From NCBI RefSeq assembly GCF_030159255.1, contig NZ_BSCT01000023.1:62001-126000 (forward strand): a stretch of DNA of 64,000 nt, given 5' to 3'. A program made the translations under genes and the position numbers. How positions within the stretch are numbered: the first letter of the stretch is position 1; every line of letters begins with the position of its first letter. Source of the stretch: Bradyrhizobium sp. SSBR45G. GTDB taxonomy: Bacteria; Pseudomonadota; Alphaproteobacteria; Rhizobiales; Xanthobacteraceae. Positions 41,067 to 49,129 of this stretch are shown in pieces. The notes beneath the pieces are model-generated. The model made no database searches. It was not told where the DNA came from and saw only the letters and a program-made list of their open reading frames with translations.

Positions 41067-42758
41067 TCAGGCGGCCCGCACCGTTTCCAGGAAGCGGCTC
41101 ACCTCGATCTTCAAGCGGTTGCTGTCGGCTGACAGCACCTGCGCCGCGGACAGCACCTCGGACGAGGCGGAGCCGGTTTCGTTGGCGCCGCGCTGCACCT
41201 CGACGATGTTGGTCGAGACATCCTTGGTGCCCTGCGAGGCGTGCTGGACATTGCGGGAAATCTCCTGGGTCGCGGCGCCCTGCTCCTCGACCGCGGCGGC
41301 GATCGTCGAGGCGATCTCCGAGAGCCGCTCGATCGTGGTCGAGATCTCTCTGATCGCACCGACCGATTCCTGCGTCGCGCTCTGGATGCCGGAGATCTGC
41401 TGACCGATCTCGCCGGTGGCCTTGGAGGTCTGCTCGGCCAGCGCCTTGACCTCGGTGGCGACCACGGCGAAGCCGCGGCCGGCTTCGCCGGCGCGCGCCG
41501 CCTCGATGGTCGCGTTCAGCGCCAGCAGATTGGTCTGGCCGGCAATGGTGTTGATCAGCTCGACGACGTCGCCGATGCGCGCGGCCGCCTTGGACAGCTC
41601 GCTCACCTGCTCGTTGGTGCGGCGTGCCTGATTGACGGCCTCGTTGGCCATGCGGGCCGATTCCTGCACCTGGCGGCTGATCTCGGTGACGGACGAGGAC
41701 AGCTCCTCGGTGGCCGAGGCAACCGACTGCACATTGCTCGAGGCCAGCTCGGAGGCCGAGGTCACCGTCGTGGTGATCTCCTGCGACCGCTCGGCGGAGC
41801 GGCGCAGCGTATTCGCGGACGTCTCGAGACGGCCCGACGCGGTCGACACGGCGTTGACGATGTCGCCGACGGTCTGCTCGAAGCGGCCGGCGAGGTCCAT
41901 CATGTCGCGGCGGCGGTTCGCGGCCTGACGCTGTTCCGTCTCCTTCTGCTCGGCTTCGAGCGCCTGGACGCGGATGGCGTTGTCCTTGAAGATCTGCACG
42001 GCCTTGGCCATCTCGCCGACTTCGTCGCGGCGATCGGCATAGGGGATGGTGACGGAGAGATCGTTGTTGGCCAGCCGCCCCATCGCGGCCGTCATGCTGG
42101 TGATGCCACGCGTGACCGCGGAATTCAGCAGGAACAGCGAGATCAGCGCGATCACGGCCATCGTGATGCCGCCCATGATGATCGCGGTCCGCGATGAGGC
42201 CAGGGCGGCGTCGGCGGCATCCGCACGGACTTTCAGAAGCGACTCTTCGGCGTCGACCGCCTCCTTCACCAGCACGCGGAGACCGTCCATGTACTTCTTG
42301 CCGGCGCCCGAGGCTTCGAGGTTGCGCGCCTCCGCCACGGTCTGCGGATTGCGCATCAGCGCGATCTCCTTCTCCGCAACATCCTGGCGCCAGCCGGAAG
42401 CGGCCTGCGCGATCTGATCGAAGCGGCGCTGCTGGGACTGATTGTCGGACGTCAGCTGCTTGACCTCGCTGAGCGCCTTCTTGAAGGCCGCATCAGAATT
42501 CCTGTAGGGCTCGAGAAAATTGTCGGTGCCGCCGACCAGGAAGCCACGCACGCCGGTTTCGGCATCCACCATCGCGGAGACCAAAATCTTGGCCTGGTCC
42601 ATCACCTGATAGGTATGAACGGTCCATGCGTTGTTCTGAGCCAGCGTGGAGAGGTTCTGCCATGTGATGATGCTGGCGATGCCGGAGACGATCATCGTCA
42701 GAAGGAAGGCGGCGGCGAGCTTGCGCGACGTCCTCATGTTCATCAGGAACGAGAGCAT
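41067..42758 (-). CDS. Methyl-accepting chemotaxis protein with CHASE3-type sensor
   Basis: MCP 3 of 7, 563 residues. Helix 1 is about 14-34 (AAAFLLTMIVSGIASII). A CHASE3-like periplasmic domain (about 40-185) follows, with AMVDAETGVRGFLVGGTDNFLEPY, the signature of that extracellular sensor. Helix 2 is about 188-208 (IIMGGITMAVIALISLFLL), then a HAMP with SVTIPYADRRDEVGEMAKAV and the signalling domain. CHASE3 ligands are mostly unknown. ATG 42758 is preceded by TTAGGGAATTCGC. Of the seven, this one has the best recognisable periplasmic sensor family. Confidence 0.93.
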   Translation of the reverse strand: MLSFLMNMRTSRKLAAAFLLTMIVSGIASIITWQNLSTLAQNNAWTVHTYQVMDQAKILVSAMVDAETGVRGFLVGGTDNFLEPYRNSDAAFKKALSEVKQLTSDNQSQQRRFDQIAQAASGWRQDVAEKEIALMRNPQTVAEARNLEASGAGKKYMDGLRVLVKEAVDAEESLLKVRADAADAALASSRTAIIMGGITMAVIALISLFLLNSAVTRGITSMTAAMGRLANNDLSVTIPYADRRDEVGEMAKAVQIFKDNAIRVQALEAEQKETEQRQAANRRRDMMDLAGRFEQTVGDIVNAVSTASGRLETSANTLRRSAERSQEITTTVTSASELASSNVQSVASATEELSSSVTEISRQVQESARMANEAVNQARRTNEQVSELSKAAARIGDVVELINTIAGQTNLLALNATIEAARAGEAGRGFAVVATEVKALAEQTSKATGEIGQQISGIQSATQESVGAIREISTTIERLSEIASTIAAAVEEQGAATQEISRNVQHASQGTKDVSTNIVEVQRGANETGSASSEVLSAAQVLSADSNRLKIEVSRFLETVRAA

Positions 42759-42864
42759 GCGAATTCCCTAAGGGGTTTGGGGCCCCTGCAGCGGGCAGGC
42801 GGCGGCTTAACGGGATATGGTGACAATTCGCCATGACAACTAAATCGGGCGTTAACGATTGCGG

Positions 42865-42878
42865 CCGTAGTGACACGG
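42865..42878 (-). promoter_or_regulatory. MCP-upstream palindrome, third copy
   Basis: CCGTA-GTGA-CACGG, one mismatch from CCGTA-N4-TACGG, starting 107 bases upstream of ATG 42758. TTAA follows after exactly 9 bases on the minus strand (42852-42855). Confidence 0.6.
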
Positions 42879-42923
42879 GCATCGGCGCGACCGCTCCTTG
42901 TGACCCATCGGCGCATGAATAGA

Positions 42924-42947
42924 GGGCGCGGCTTGCCGGCCACGCCC
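42924..42947 (-). terminator. Terminator-like hairpin downstream of fourth MCP gene
   Basis: On the minus strand GGGCG-T-GGC and GCC-G-CGCCC form a stem around a 6-base loop, followed by TCTATTC. It lies 28 bases after the stop at 42976. Confidence 0.7.
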
Positions 42948-42975
42948 TGATCTCGCCGAGAGCTGCGCGCCGCAA

Positions 42976-44682
42976 TCAGGCCGCGCGCACCGTATCAAGG
43001 AAGCGAACGACCTCGAGCTTGAGCCGGCTACTGTCACCGGACAGCATCTGCGCCGCCGACAGCACCTGGGACGAGGCCGAGCCGGTCTCGCTGGCGCCGC
43101 GCTGCACCTCGGCGATGTTCGATGATACCTGCTGGGTTCCGATCGAGGCCTGCTGGATGTTGCGCGAAATTTCCTGGGTCGCGGCGCCCTGCTCCTCCAC
43201 CGCGGCGGCGATGGCCGAGGAAATCTCCGACAGCTTCTCGATGGTGCCGGAAATCTCCCTGATGGCGCCGACGGATTCCTGCGTCGCCGTCTGGATGCTG
43301 CCGATCTGCTGGCCGATCTCGCCGGTCGCCTTGGCCGTCTGCTCGGCCAGCGCCTTGACCTCGGAGGCGACGACCGCAAAGCCGCGGCCCGCTTCGCCGG
43401 CACGCGCGGCCTCGATGGTCGCGTTCAGCGCCAGCAGGTTGGTCTGGCCGGCAATGGTGTTGATCAGCTCGACGACGTCGCCGATGCGGGTCGCCGCCTT
43501 CGACAACTCGCCGACGCGCTCATTGGTGCGCCGCGCCTGGTCGACCGCTTCGCTGGCCATGCGCGCGGACTCCTGCACCTGGCGGCTGATCTCGGAGACC
43601 GAGGAGGACATTTCCTCGGTCGCGGAGGCGACCGACTGCACATTGGTCGAGGCTTCCTCGGAGGCCGCCGCGACCGTCGTCGCGAGCGCCTGCGACCGGG
43701 TCGCGGTGGTCGTCAGGGTCGTCGCCGATGCTTCGAGCTCGGTCGATGCCGACGACACCGTATGAACGATCTCGCCGACCGCCGCCTCGAAGCCGTTGGC
43801 CATCCTGTGCATCTCGGCCCGGCGCTGCTCGGCGATGAGTCTGTCCGTCTCGACCTTGGCTTCGGCCTCCTGGCGCGCCTTGTCGGCGAGCATCAGCTTG
43901 ATCTGGTTGACGGCCTCGGCGGTCTCGCCGATCTCGTCGCCACGGCCTTCGCCGGTGACCGCGACGTCCTCGCCCTTGGCCATCCGCTGCAGGACCGCGA
44001 CCAGCGCACGCATCGGCTTGGCGATGCCGAACTGGCCAATCACGAAGCCGAGCGACAGGCCAATTAGAATACCGGTCGTCACCACGACCATCAATGTCCG
44101 CGACGTCGCGTGATATTCTTCCGCTGTTTCCTTCGCAGCTTCCACGACACGATGTTCCATCCTGTCCGCGACGGCGCGCATCTTCTTGCGAAGCTGTTGA
44201 GCAGCCTCGTCACTCTTCAAGACCACGCCCATGAGCGTCTTGGCGGCCTCGGTGGTCGGCACTGCCGAAGCAGTTTCAACCGCCACCAGCGTGGCTGCGA
44301 CGGTGTTCTTGTAGTTGGCGAATGCCGCACGCACCTCCGGCAGCATGGCCACCGTTTCCTTGTCTGTCGTCTTCGCGATCTCCGCCAGCCGCTCGTCAAA
44401 AATCTTGGATTCTTCATCGATGGCGTGATGCGCCGCATTGCGGTTGTCGGTGCTGGGATCGAGCGCGCTGCGGAATTCCTCACTGACCATCGACATGATG
44501 TTGGTGTTGGCGCGCGCAGCGAGCAGCGAGCGATGCGCCGCGCGGACCATTCGTTCCGCATTCTGATTCTGATCGTACAGAGCATTGGTCGCGATATACG
44601 CAACAGCTGCAGTGACGCCGCTCAAGAGCAGAACGATCGCCAGGATCTTCGTCAGTACGCGAAAGCGGGACAGAAACGACAT
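42976..44682 (-). CDS. Methyl-accepting chemotaxis protein, four-helix-type periplasmic sensor
   Basis: MCP 4 of 7, about 568 residues from MSFLSRFRVL. Helix 1 is about 9-30 (TKILAIVLLLSGVTAAVAYI). The helical periplasmic domain is about 150 residues, helix 2 about 193-214 (TLMVVVTTGILIGLSLGFVIG), then HAMP and the signalling domain. The in-frame opening extends to a TTG at 44718, and ATGs occur at 44694, 44688 and 44682. I prefer 44682 because AGGA sits five bases before it and this N-terminus resembles a normal MCP leader. Ligand unknown. The HAMP-adjacent FGIAKPMRALVAVLQRMAKGE closely resembles MCP 2, so the two may be recent duplicates. Confidence 0.92.
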   Translation of the reverse strand: MSFLSRFRVLTKILAIVLLLSGVTAAVAYIATNALYDQNQNAERMVRAAHRSLLAARANTNIMSMVSEEFRSALDPSTDNRNAAHHAIDEESKIFDERLAEIAKTTDKETVAMLPEVRAAFANYKNTVAATLVAVETASAVPTTEAAKTLMGVVLKSDEAAQQLRKKMRAVADRMEHRVVEAAKETAEEYHATSRTLMVVVTTGILIGLSLGFVIGQFGIAKPMRALVAVLQRMAKGEDVAVTGEGRGDEIGETAEAVNQIKLMLADKARQEAEAKVETDRLIAEQRRAEMHRMANGFEAAVGEIVHTVSSASTELEASATTLTTTATRSQALATTVAAASEEASTNVQSVASATEEMSSSVSEISRQVQESARMASEAVDQARRTNERVGELSKAATRIGDVVELINTIAGQTNLLALNATIEAARAGEAGRGFAVVASEVKALAEQTAKATGEIGQQIGSIQTATQESVGAIREISGTIEKLSEISSAIAAAVEEQGAATQEISRNIQQASIGTQQVSSNIAEVQRGASETGSASSQVLSAAQMLSGDSSRLKLEVVRFLDTVRAA

Positions 44683-44830
44683 CGACATCCTCATTGATTG
44701 ATGGCTGATTGGCGACAAGCCAAAAGCAGCCGCGGAATGCGTCTTTCCGCAACTAATCGAGATGAAACGTCGTCAAGTTGATAATGGAACCCGCATGATT
44801 CCTTAATTTTTCGGCCCGTATCTTCTCGGA

Positions 44831-44844
44831 CCGTATAAACGCGG
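44831..44844 (-). promoter_or_regulatory. MCP-upstream palindrome, weak fourth copy
   Basis: CCGTA-TAAA-CGCGG, two mismatches from CCGTA-N4-TACGG, about 149 bases upstream of the preferred start 44682. It abuts the terminator of the next gene, so it may be fortuitous. Confidence 0.3.
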
Positions 44845-44845
44845 A

Positions 44846-44874
44846 GGGGGCGCAGCCATGCTGGTCCGCCCCCC
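44846..44874 (-). terminator. Terminator-like hairpin downstream of fifth MCP gene
   Basis: On the minus strand a GGGGG...CCCCC stem with inner CCAGCATGG is followed by TCCGCGTTTAT. It lies 24 bases after the stop at 44898. Confidence 0.65.
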
Positions 44875-44897
44875 TGACGCTGAAATGTAAAGGCCCA

Positions 44898-46925
44898 CTA
44901 GGCCGCGCGCACCGTCTCCAGGAAGCGCGAGACTTCGGTCTTCAGCCGGCTGCTGTCGCCCGACAGCATCTGCGCCGCAGACAGCACCTGCGACGAGGCC
45001 GAGCCGGTCTCGGTGGCGCCGCGCTGCACGTCGCTGATGTTGGAGGACACCTGCTCCGTTCCGGCCGCAGCCTGCTGGACGTTGCGCGAGATCTCCTGGG
45101 TTGCCGCGCCCTGCTCCTCCACCGCGGCCGCAATGGCCGAGGAGATTTCCGACAGCTTCTCGATGGTCCCGGAGATGGCGCGGATGGCGGTCACGGACTC
45201 CTGGGTGGCTGCCTGAATGCCGGCGATCTGCTGGCCGATTTCGCCGGTGGCCTTCGAGGTCTGCTCCGCCAGTGCCTTCACCTCGGTCGCGACGACCGCG
45301 AAGCCGCGCCCCGCTTCGCCCGCGCGCGCCGCCTCGATGGTCGCATTGAGCGCCAAGAGATTGGTCTGGCCGGCGATAGTGTTGATGAGCTCGACAACGT
45401 CGCCGATTCGGGCCGCGGCCTTCGACAGCTCGCTGACCTGGTCGTTGGTCCGGCGCGCCTGGTCAACCGCACCGCTCGCCATGCGAGCAGACTCCTGCAC
45501 CTGCCGGCTGATCTCGGTGACCGACGACGACAGCTCCTCGGTGGCAGATGCGACCGACTGCACGTTGGTCGACGCTTCCTCCGACGCGGACGCGACGGTG
45601 ATCGCCAGCTGCTCGGACCGCTCGGCGGTCGCGGTCAGGGTCTTGGCCGAGGCTTCCAGCTCGTCCGAGGCTGCCGACACCGTGCCGATGATCTGGCCGA
45701 CAGAGGCCTCAAAGGCATCGGCAAGCTGCTGCATCTCGCGCTTGCGCTGTTCGGCCGCCTTCTTGTCGGCGTTCGCCTTCGCCTCCGCCTCTTCGCGCGC
45801 CTTGGCTTCGGCGTTCTCACGGATGACGACGACGTTCTTGGCCATGTCGCCGATCTCGTCGCCCCGATTGGCACCGGGGATCTTGATGTCGAGATCGCCC
45901 GAAGCCATGCGGCCGAGCGCACCATCGAGACCAGTGATCGGACGTGACACGCCCAGGAAGCCGAAGGCCACGGAGCCCACGAGAACCACCAGCATGGCGC
46001 CCGACAGCAGCAGCGCTATACGGCCGGCGCTGGCAAGCTCGGCATCGGCCGCCTGTTTCGCCTCATTTGTGCGCTGCTCGGCGGTCGCGACCAATTCCGT
46101 CATCAGCTTGGTCGCCTCAGCTGCAGCCGGACGGGCTCGCTCGGTGACACTCTTGTTCTTGGCCTCCTCTGCCGACACTGTCTGCGTAACGGAGTCGCCA
46201 TAGCTCTTCAGCAGCCCGCTGAGCCGTTCGATCGCCGAATGGCTGGTGGCAGGCAGCTTGGTCAAGGTTACGGCGAGTTCGTCGCCGCTGAGCTTCAAGC
46301 GTTTGACGATTTCGTCCTTGAGCTCCGGCTGGTTGGTCGCGGCAAAGCGCCAGGCAGCGGCGCGCACGGATGTCATCGCGGAGTCCGCGGCATAGATGTG
46401 CTTCTCAATCTCGCTGCTCTCGGGCGCGTCTTTGACCGCCGAGGATGCAAGCAGCGTATCGACCTGCTTGCGCCAATCCGACGAGACGGCGTTGCGGCCC
46501 TCCTGCAGCGAAAGCACCTGCTTCTGCAGCCGCGCGGTCTCGTCCGCCGCCTGCATGTAGTCTGCGGCAAACGACTTGATCTTGCCGAGCCGGTCCTTCG
46601 TATCCGGGCGGTACGCCAGCGCAGCCGCCGCGTCGATGCTCTTGCCGATCTTGGCGTGCGCCTGGCGTTCCTCATCGAGAAACCTGTCGACTTCGGCCGC
46701 ACTCTTCGAGAGGCGAACGCCGCGGTTGGCCAGTTGCAGGTTGCGGAGATCAGCGTCTGCCACGAGCACGTTCTTGCGGATCGTGTTCTGTACGTCCGCG
46801 GCCTTCATTGCAGCGTCGATCGCGTTCTGCGACGATTGCTGATTGAACAGCATGCCGAGCGAGAGGAGAATGCCCGCAAGGCCGGCCATTCCCATTTTGT
46901 AGCCGATGCGGTTGAGCTTTATCAT
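44898..46925 (-). CDS. Methyl-accepting chemotaxis protein with long helical bimodular-type (HBM-like) sensor
   Basis: MCP 5 of 7, 675 residues. Helix 1 (about 9-29) follows MIKLNRIGYKMG. A long all-helical periplasmic domain of about 270 residues follows, its size and helix pattern fitting the HBM family (known in McpS-like receptors of organic acids and polyamines). Helix 2 is about 298-320, then HAMP and the signalling domain. ATG 46925 gives exactly the same length and the same MxKLNRIG start as MCP 7, so I prefer it over the in-frame ATG-less extension to 46961. Ligand class is inferred only from domain size. Confidence 0.92.
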   Translation of the reverse strand: MIKLNRIGYKMGMAGLAGILLSLGMLFNQQSSQNAIDAAMKAADVQNTIRKNVLVADADLRNLQLANRGVRLSKSAAEVDRFLDEERQAHAKIGKSIDAAAALAYRPDTKDRLGKIKSFAADYMQAADETARLQKQVLSLQEGRNAVSSDWRKQVDTLLASSAVKDAPESSEIEKHIYAADSAMTSVRAAAWRFAATNQPELKDEIVKRLKLSGDELAVTLTKLPATSHSAIERLSGLLKSYGDSVTQTVSAEEAKNKSVTERARPAAAEATKLMTELVATAEQRTNEAKQAADAELASAGRIALLLSGAMLVVLVGSVAFGFLGVSRPITGLDGALGRMASGDLDIKIPGANRGDEIGDMAKNVVVIRENAEAKAREEAEAKANADKKAAEQRKREMQQLADAFEASVGQIIGTVSAASDELEASAKTLTATAERSEQLAITVASASEEASTNVQSVASATEELSSSVTEISRQVQESARMASGAVDQARRTNDQVSELSKAAARIGDVVELINTIAGQTNLLALNATIEAARAGEAGRGFAVVATEVKALAEQTSKATGEIGQQIAGIQAATQESVTAIRAISGTIEKLSEISSAIAAAVEEQGAATQEISRNVQQAAAGTEQVSSNISDVQRGATETGSASSQVLSAAQMLSGDSSRLKTEVSRFLETVRAA

Positions 46926-47043
46926 CTGGTCGATTGCCTTCTGGATCGGTTGCCTGGGCAACCTAGTTTCCGCAACTTGAAAAATTGTTCCGATGTGGAA
47001 CCAATTTCCAGTTCAGCATTCTAAGAAGGCTTAAGCAGATGCT

Positions 47044-47057
47044 CCGTAGGATTACGG
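47044..47057 (-). promoter_or_regulatory. MCP-upstream palindrome, perfect fifth copy
   Basis: CCGTA-GGAT-TACGG, a perfect match to CCGTA-N4-TACGG, starting 119 bases upstream of ATG 46925. TTAA follows after exactly 9 bases on the minus strand (47031-47034). Confidence 0.65.
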
Positions 47058-47100
47058 ATTCAGCCGTCGGCCCGGAGCGCCATGAACGTTGTTGGGGAGC

Positions 47101-47130
47101 AAAAAAATGCGCAGCCCACGGGCTGCGCAT
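47101..47130 (-). terminator. Rho-independent terminator downstream of sixth MCP gene
   Basis: ATGCGCAGCCC and GGGCTGCGCAT form a perfect 11-bp stem, followed on the minus strand by an uninterrupted run of T. It lies 64 bases after the stop at 47195. It is the clearest terminator of the window. Confidence 0.92.
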
Positions 47131-47194
47131 ATGTTGCTCCGTCTCGCTCCGGCCGCCCGCCACGGTTGCAGGACGCGACCAGCCTTGTGCGCGT

Positions 47195-48886
47195 CTATGC
47201 CGCGCGCACCGTCTCCAGGAATCGGCTGACCTCGAGCTTCAGGCGGTTGCTGTCCGTCGACAATGACTTCGCTGCAGACAGAACCTGCGACGAGGCCGAT
47301 CCGGTCTCGCTCGCACCGCGCTGCACGTCGGCGATGTTGGACGAGACCTGCTGGGTGCCCTGCGCCGCCTGCTGCACGTTGCGCGAGATTTCCTGCGTCG
47401 CTGCGCCCTGCTCCTCGACCGCGGCAGCGATGGCCGACGCAATCTCCGACAGCCGTTCGATCGTGCCCGAAATGGTCCTGATCGCATTCACCGATTCCTG
47501 CGTCGCGGCCTGGATGCCGGAGATCTGCTGGCCGATCTCGCCGGTCGCCTTCGAGGTCTGCTCCGCCAGCGCCTTGACCTCGGTGGCGACGACGGCGAAG
47601 CCCTTGCCCGCCTCGCCGGCGCGGGCCGCCTCGATCGTGGCGTTGAGCGCCAGCAGATTGGTCTGGCCGGCAATGGTGTTGATGAGTTCGACGACGTCGC
47701 CGATGCGCGCGGCCGCCTTCGACAGCTCACCCACCTGATCGTTGGTGCTCCGCGCCTGGGTGACGGCCTCGCTCGCCATGCGCGCCGATTCCTGCACTTG
47801 GCGGCTGATCTCGGTCACCGACGACGACAGCTCCTCGGTGGCCGAGGCCACCGACTGCACATTGGTCGAGGCTTCCTCCGACGCCGAGGCCACGGTCGTC
47901 GCCAAACGCTGCGAGCGGTCGGCGGTCGCGGTCAACGTGCTTGCCGAATTCTCCAGCTGGTTCGACGCCGAGAACACGGTATTGACGATCTCGCCAATGA
48001 CGGCTTCGAACTGGCGCGTGACGGCATCGACCCTGCGGCCGCGCTCGATCTTCGCTTCGGCGTCCTTGGCCGCCGCTTCGTCGGCGGCCTTCTTGGCGAT
48101 CAATGCATCCTTGAAGATCTGCAGTGCGTTGGCCATCGCCCCCATCTCGGTCTTCTCGCCGCGATGGGGAATCTCGGCGGAGAGATCGCCCTCGCCCAAC
48201 GCCTGCATGGGCGTCACGATCGAGTCGATGCCGTTGGAGACGCTGCGCACGAGGGAGAAGCTCACCGCGATCCCGGCCACCACGGCGAGACCGAGAATGA
48301 CCGAGAGCGTCAAGAAGGCCGACGAATAGGTCGCCGCGGCGTTGCTGGATGCCTGGTCGGCGCCGGCGTTGTTGAGATCGATGCCCTTCTTCAGCACCTC
48401 GTCCGCCGCCAGCCCGATCTTGTTGACCGTGTTCTGGTTCAGCGCATGCGCCTCATGCGGGACCTGACCGGCGGCCTTGCGCGACAGCGCCATCACCTGC
48501 TCGACACCATTCCGGTATTGGTCCCAGAGCTTGCTCCAATCCTTGTAGTTCGCCTGCTCTTCCGGGGAGCTTATCATCTGCTCATAGCTCTGGCGGGATT
48601 TTGCAATCAGATCCACGACCATCGCGGCGGTCTTCTCCTGGGCAAGCTTGTCATCGAGCGCTTCGGCGAGCATGTGCTCGCGCACCACGTTGCGATAGGT
48701 GATGACGTTGGCACGGAGCTCTCCGAGGACGCGGACGCTGGGCAGCCAATTGGCCGTGATCTCGACCGTGTCGCTGTTCATCGAGCGCATGTTCTTGACG
48801 GCGAGAAGACCCGTGCCGGTCAGGATCAGGAGCATGAAGGCCACGACAGTGATGATCTTCGCGCGGATCGACATGCTGGCGAACAT
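47195..48886 (-). CDS. Methyl-accepting chemotaxis protein with 4HB_MCP-type sensor
   Basis: MCP 6 of 7, 563 residues from MFASMSIRAKI. Helix 1 is about 8-28 (IITVVAFMLLILTGTGLLAV). The periplasmic domain has ITANWLPSVRVLGELR, which is the typical start of the 4HB_MCP ligand-binding domain (binding small organic ligands in other bacteria). Helix 2 is about 184-205, followed by HAMP with DLSAEIPHRGEKTEMGAMA and the signalling domain. AAAGAGGTCC lies 4-5 bases before ATG 48886, which decides the start over the upstream opening at 48919. Confidence 0.93.
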   Translation of the reverse strand: MFASMSIRAKIITVVAFMLLILTGTGLLAVKNMRSMNSDTVEITANWLPSVRVLGELRANVITYRNVVREHMLAEALDDKLAQEKTAAMVVDLIAKSRQSYEQMISSPEEQANYKDWSKLWDQYRNGVEQVMALSRKAAGQVPHEAHALNQNTVNKIGLAADEVLKKGIDLNNAGADQASSNAAATYSSAFLTLSVILGLAVVAGIAVSFSLVRSVSNGIDSIVTPMQALGEGDLSAEIPHRGEKTEMGAMANALQIFKDALIAKKAADEAAAKDAEAKIERGRRVDAVTRQFEAVIGEIVNTVFSASNQLENSASTLTATADRSQRLATTVASASEEASTNVQSVASATEELSSSVTEISRQVQESARMASEAVTQARSTNDQVGELSKAAARIGDVVELINTIAGQTNLLALNATIEAARAGEAGKGFAVVATEVKALAEQTSKATGEIGQQISGIQAATQESVNAIRTISGTIERLSEIASAIAAAVEEQGAATQEISRNVQQAAQGTQQVSSNIADVQRGASETGSASSQVLSAAKSLSTDSNRLKLEVSRFLETVRAA

Positions 48887-48983
48887 GAAAGGACCTCTTT
48901 GGGCCGGCGGTGCCGCCACGATTGATAGTTAAGCTCCGCTTATTTTTAAGAGCGTTTTGATCGAACAGCGTTAAAATCGCACA

Positions 48984-48997
48984 CCGTAGAGTTACGG
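48984..48997 (-). promoter_or_regulatory. MCP-upstream palindrome, perfect sixth copy
   Basis: CCGTA-GAGT-TACGG, a perfect match, starting 98 bases upstream of ATG 48886. TTAA follows after exactly 9 bases on the minus strand (48971-48974). Confidence 0.65.
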
Positions 48998-49043
48998 GGC
49001 GCCGATCCTCCCTGAGGCGCGGCGATGGTCTGCGACGAGACCG

Positions 49044-49083
49044 CAAAAGAAGAAGGGCCGGAGCGCATGACGCTACGGCCCTT
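49044..49083 (-). terminator. Terminator downstream of seventh MCP gene
   Basis: On the minus strand GAAGGGCCG-T-AGCG pairs with CGCT-C-CGGCCCTTC, followed by TTCTTTT. It lies 46 bases after the stop at 49130. Confidence 0.82.
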
Positions 49084-49129
49084 CAATCGCTCAGTCTCGC
49101 CAGCTCTCAGCGGATCCTGCACTCCGCCA

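Noticed and set aside
44831..44844. CCGTA-TAAA-CGCGG as a full member of the MCP motif set
   Set aside because: It is kept only as a weak candidate. It has two mismatches, touches the terminator of the next gene and lies farther from the preferred start than the other copies.
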